Shown here in pieces: positions 59,934-64,000 of a stretch of DNA of 64,000 nucleotides. Positions within the stretch are counted from its first letter, which is position 1. The number at the start of each line of letters is the position of its first letter. The stretch is from Opisthorchis felineus (lineage: Eukaryota > Platyhelminthes > Trematoda > Opisthorchiida > Opisthorchiidae), in contig SJOL01006389.1 in the NCBI GenBank assembly GCA_004794785.1, positions 64,625-128,624 of the forward strand, read 5' to 3'. The notes under the pieces are model-generated. The model was not told the DNA's origin. It worked only from the letters and a program-made list of their open reading frames with translations, and did no database searches. A program made the translations under genes and the position numbers.

Positions 59934-60291
59934 TAATGCACTACTTATAAGATTGATGAAAACTCTTCGACAGCCCACGACCGGTTTCGCCCTTCTTGGG
60001 GCTCATCAGGTAGGCGCAGTCCCAGAGTTTCCGTCAACCTTATGTTCTACTTGAAACCACATCGCACGAAATCAGCGAAATACACTCACTTGCAAACAAA
60101 TTGGGTTTTGCGAGGGACTCACATGGAACCCAGCTGAATCTCGCGTTTGTGAGGTTTCCGGGCAACCGAAACATGAGGTGGCCTGGTGCAGCACATCCAG
60201 TTGTCCGGAAACATCACACACGAGAAATTCAGCTGGGTTCCAGGTGAGTCTCTCGCAAAACCAAATTTGTTTGCAAATGATTGTATTTCGC
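59934..60291 (-). repeat. Hammerhead repeat with complete arms (copy G)
   Basis: Minus strand: outer arm (60291-60214), spacer, inner arm (60152-60075), GTAGAACATAAGGTTGACGG, ribozyme (60021-59969), tail ending TAATGCA-complement at 59934. The arms are about 78 bp with several mismatches. The spacer between the arms is in the opposite orientation, relative to the ribozyme, from that in copy F. Confidence 0.87.
59969..60021 (-). ncRNA. Type I hammerhead ribozyme, intact (copy G)
   Basis: Identical in the whole ribozyme segment to copy F by eye: GAC-TGC-GCCTAC, CTGATGAG (60002-60009 on the forward strand), GCCC-CAAGAA-GGGC, GAAAC, ACCGGT (59980-59985), GTC with the cut after 59979 on the minus strand, then GTGGGC-T-GTC. 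Predicted active under the same dimer condition. Confidence 0.88.
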
Positions 60292-63200
60292 TGGAACCAT
60301 TTCCATTCAAGAAAAGCGTGCGATTTGAGATGAAAGTGCTCATGGGATGGGATAAAGTTTACTGGGGAAACCTTTGGTTTTACAAAACTCCCTGAGCTAA
60401 GGGCATAATCAGTCTCACGTTGTCCACACTTCTCATGGCATTCCTTCTTCACTTTTACTTTTCTGGAACGTAAAGAGTGCTCCAAAACGAGGTTGATCTG
60501 GGTTACACTGTTTGGACGATTGAATAAACTAAAACAAATGGGGTAATAGTTGGACATCGAACTCCATGAAAATGACCAGCATTTCTATGGTGGAATTCGG
60601 CCCAACTGTGATAGGTCGTTGATGGAACCTTTGAGTACTATGTAGACAAGCCACTCCTCATCAATGTCTTTAATATTCCGCATGCTTGGTAACAGTTAAG
60701 CATGATATAACTGACACATACATTGTACGCTAAAGACTGACAGAGTGGCCCACCTGGTTTCACCACATTTTGGACGAAAGCCCGAAAAGCTGGATAAGTT
60801 TAGTAGGATCGGTCAGAAGCAAGTGCGCGCTATGAAGACGACGCGCTAGACACGTAGGGGCCACTGGTGGAACTAGTTAACTTCAAAATGTCTGCACGAG
60901 TTTCGCATCATACTTCTCCCACTGCAGTCATCTGGAGCTATGCTGTACACACTACTGGGTTTAAAATTCATATCAACCATTTTTACGGTGTGATTCCAGT
61001 TGTGAGGCTTACGGTGAATGAGGGAATGTGGAGGAATAAACTTCGTCATCAAGTCCATCATTGGTGCGAACGCAGTGAGAGCACGTAATGAAATACGCGT
61101 TTTGTACACTCATGTCTTCACCAAAAAAGTCACATATCTTCAACTGTCTCGTTCGTCTCTTCTGGTCGATATAAATCCCAAAAATAAACGCAAGTTAAGC
61201 GGTACTCTCAATCAGCCTCTCAAATATCAGACTATGCTTAAGTGTAAAGCGTTTCAAAAGTTTAATTGCTCTGCTTGCACCATTAGGAGTCCCGTCTTCC
61301 TTATCATCTTCTTCTACGTTGACAGAAACGTTTGACTACCGTCGTAACGTTGGGTACTACTGACAAAGCACGAGAGTAGTCTATGGTTTAGTGTCCAAGC
61401 TCCGTCCCCCACATCTGATGGAAGGTGAAGTGAAATTGTGGAACCGCTTTGCAGTGTTCGTTTACCATTGTATAATAATCAATGAATATCAATGAAAATT
61501 CAACAGGACGCGTGAGAATGTTCAATTTCTAAAGACCATGTGTCTGATGCCTTGTAACTGCTTAGTTCGTGTTTGTTAACAGATGAGTTTGCGGAGAAGG
61601 GCTTTCCTATTTTCACCCTAACTGTCTATGAAGCTCTTAGATACACTTGGAGAGATAGTCACGGAACTCTTAGTGACTTCCACTGGCTTTTCCAGAAAGT
61701 CGGACTTCTGAAAGGGGTACTTCCATCCCATCAATTAAAATAAGGACATTGAACACAAAACTGCTCGGCTGACTGGGCTGCAGTGGATTTTCTTTGATGC
61801 ACCTACAGTCATCCCTCTCCCGACTGATCAGTCAAACCACCCTGACACAGAAAAAACGAGTTGTTGCTTTCGTCATAATATTGTTGACCCTTTTTCATGT
61901 GTCTACTGACCACGTCTAAGCAGATAGTGCATGCACCGATCTAACAAAACACACAACGAAATACATTCAGGTCCGTAAAGGAACAAGGCTGTTTTGTTAA
62001 ATGAGCAATCTTCGTCACATACCATAACCCATACTCCCATTACACCACCATTGTCACTATATACGAAGAAAACCAATGAGAGTAGATGTGACCACCGAAC
62101 CTGTTGCTGGGTTCATTAGTACAGTGACCTGATTCAGTCTGAACTCGTGAAGCTATCTCAGTCGGCGACTGATTAAATTGCCTAAATCAATCACACTGCT
62201 CCATCGATCTCTTGTTCTCATCTCGGCATAAACACAAAAGCGGGTAGCATTGGTGGAAATTTATTCGATCTATTCTATCAAAAATCCGTTCAGCAAGCTG
62301 ATTCAGACACGACCGCACAGGTTGTGCTGCCGACTGCCTTGTAAACTTTTATAAAAACGGTTGTGTTTGCTTGTTCTCTCATCCGTTAGATCATCCGTTA
62401 GAAACACGGAAGCCCGTTATTAGTGGGAAAAACTTTGGAACCGAACTAGAAATTATCTTTTCAAAAGGTCTGGTCAATAGTCTGTGACTTTCTTTGGCGG
62501 CAGGATTTATTTTCGACAGGCCGAATGAGTAGATTGCCAAGTTGGTTGGGTTGTAATTCTGACGGAGAAACGCTCAGCAAGATCTCTCTTGGCGAACACA
62601 CGAAAGCAGCGCTAAGCGTTTGTTCAAAGTTCTTTTATATTATTGTGAGAGGCTGTAGCTTACGGCAAATGTATTGGGCGGCTTAAGAGAGCGCTTTTCA
62701 TAATGATGCAGTTGTTTTCATATTCTCAAAAATCGTTTTTTCCACCAGACCTAAAGTACATTTCCTGGCATATCAGCCTCCACTGATCAATACCCTTTCT
62801 GGCAGTTTAAGGCGACATATCTTTTGGCCGCCGAATGGTGTTGATTAACAATGTCTGCATTTTCTTTGATATTTCTGTGGGTCTTTTGCTCACCTTCCTA
62901 ACTTAAGTTTCTTTTAAGTCCACTTTGCATTGGCCTACTAAGTAAGATAAGCACATTCGTGACTCGAGGTGACTATGGTATCCATCTACAAAGAGTAATG
63001 GGATGGCACTTTAACAATATTTCGGTGAAATCGAAATCTCATTGGTGCTTTACCGACGTCTGATATGTAAAGTCGACGTGATGTGCCCCATTATATATCT
63101 GATTAAACACTTGTGGGCACTATTCCATAAGAGATTCCGCAAACTAATCATGCCACGTGCCCTGACAAATACGAGACGTTCTCATGATCCTACATAAGTG

Positions 63201-63710
63201 GCTGGGATACAAAAAGGGGGCCGCGTTTGAAACACTGGCTGAATCGACCCAAGTCAATTTGTTAGGAGGGGAAACCCGTGCAATGGTGGGACTTTGTTTG
63301 AAAGCATCAGTGATGATAGATATTTTCACACTGTTTGTACTTTGCTTGTATCACGCCCTACTGAGTGGCAAAAAAGCCAACTGACCTGCGTAGATGAACA
63401 AAATCCCTGATCCCTAGAAAGTTTGATTCAGAACTAACCCAGAAATCAAGGGACAAACGGACGAAGGAAAGATGAACAAGCTTTCTTCATTATATTTGTG
63501 AAATCCTTCGTGGAAAATAGTTACCATAGTTGTCTGCCTACACTTTTCATTATAAGTATTTCCAGACCGCAGACCTACTTACCGCTTCAACCATCCCGTA
63601 TTGATCAAATGAATTACTATATCTACCCTCGTCACCAACTATAAGAACAGTTAATTTTACTGCTTCATTTTTGCAGAAGCCTCATCTGACAAACTGATAT
63701 TCATAATACG
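60292..63710. other. No recognisable gene
   Basis: About 3.4 kb with short frames. The 161-codon minus frame listed by length at 60072-60557 runs through the repeat arms of copy G and is not a gene. Nothing else recognised. Confidence 0.5.
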
Positions 63711-63890
63711 TAATGCACTACTCATAAGGTTGCTGAAAATTCTTCGACAGCCCACGACCGGTTTCGCCCTTCTTGGGGCTCACCACGTAGGCGCACTCCC
63801 CGAGTTTCCGTCAACTTTATGTTCTACTTGAAGCCAAGCATAACGTCTATACAATGTATCGCGATATCTCGAATATCGTACTAAATGAGT
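63711..63890 (-). repeat. Hammerhead repeat lacking arms (copy H)
   Basis: Minus strand: CGATATTCGAGATATCG (the near-palindrome, 63862-63878), then directly the 3' body (TAGAACATAAAGTTGACGG), ribozyme and tail. The inner arm and spacer are missing, as if removed by a deletion of about 200 bp relative to copy F. Confidence 0.8.
63746..63798 (-). ncRNA. Hammerhead ribozyme, degenerate (copy H)
   Basis: Helix II, GAAAC, ACCGGT (63757-63762), GTC and stem I are intact. The first core block reads GTGGTGAG instead of CTGATGAG (C3G and A6G; forward 63779-63786), so it is predicted inactive. Confidence 0.78.
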
Positions 63891-64000
63891 CGAGTCGGCG
63901 AGCTGAACCACCTCCTCGTGGTTCCGACTGGGGAGTCTGGACGTCAGTCTGGGTGAGCTAAGAGTTCTGCAACTCCAGACAGGGCTAACCACACTGTTTG
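63891..64000. other. Right edge, no recognisable gene
   Basis: GC-richer sequence with a GAACCACCTCCTCGTGGTTC hairpin (63905-63925). The window ends here. Confidence 0.4.

Noticed and set aside
60072..60557. 161-codon minus-strand frame
   Set aside because: Its sequence runs through both arms of the hammerhead repeat; the repeated peptide stretches (like [18 protein letters not shown]) only reflect the repeat.
1..64000. CRISPR arrays, bacterial operons, ribosome-binding sites, rRNA genes
   Set aside because: No regularly spaced repeats of that type and no prokaryotic gene layout; the content is eukaryotic.

Overview
The window looks like gene-poor DNA from a parasitic flatworm, most likely a trematode (fluke). 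Three things point there: eukaryotic genes read as exons, decayed non-LTR, Gypsy-like and Penelope-like retroelements whose protein signatures resemble those filling fluke genomes, and many small repeats carrying hammerhead ribozymes, a known feature of schistosome and other metazoan repeats. The genus cannot be fixed from sequence alone. Only two protein genes are recognised with confidence, both on the minus strand. One is a transgelin/calponin-like calponin-homology (CH) protein at 192-662. The other is a HIF-prolyl-hydroxylase (EGLN/PHD) family protein at 37976-39250. A third long open stretch at 44586-45054 has exon-like edges but no recognised function.

Retroelements. A decayed non-LTR element lies on the minus strand at about 8205-9560. 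Others lie on the plus strand at about 28880-31450 (very decayed) and 46181-47830 (reverse transcriptase and long C-terminal region, with one frameshift and two in-frame stops). A Gypsy-like remnant runs from gag through RNase H at 17110-19275. Further Gypsy pieces are an integrase-like piece at 31780-32040 and an RNase-H-like piece at 49290-49560. A Penelope-like element (RT plus GIY-YIG) lies on the minus strand at about 50990-53210. Two promoter-like stretches with clustered CCAAT boxes (16560-16800, 34540-34760) may be LTR fragments.

The most interesting content is a dispersed, roughly 325-nt repeat in which I recognise a complete type I hammerhead ribozyme. Eight copies are seen at six loci (13.7-14.3, 36.7, 45.2-45.7, 55.6-56.2, 59.9-60.3 and 63.7-63.9 kb). 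Two copies, 55930-55982 (+) and 59969-60021 (-), keep every core residue, the GTC cleavage triplet, a helix II and a paired stem I. Stem III is reduced to the 6-bp palindrome ACCGGT, so it should form well only between two copies. One locus (13.7-14.3 kb) is a head-to-tail dimer with cleavage sites 325 nt apart. This is the architecture expected of a retrozyme or Sm-alpha-like non-autonomous element. Most copies also carry about 76-nt arms that form large inverted repeats, and the spacer between the arms is flipped between the 55.7 and 60.1 kb copies. The Penelope-like element has its own, poorer, hammerhead-like motif 3' of its coding region (51095-51141). The window thus holds both a candidate autonomous partner and the small ribozyme repeats it might mobilise; that link is inference.

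Everything else (roughly 45 kb) is intergenic or intronic DNA in which no gene is recognised. It is listed block by block with the small repeats it contains. Coordinates of decayed elements are approximate because their frames are broken.
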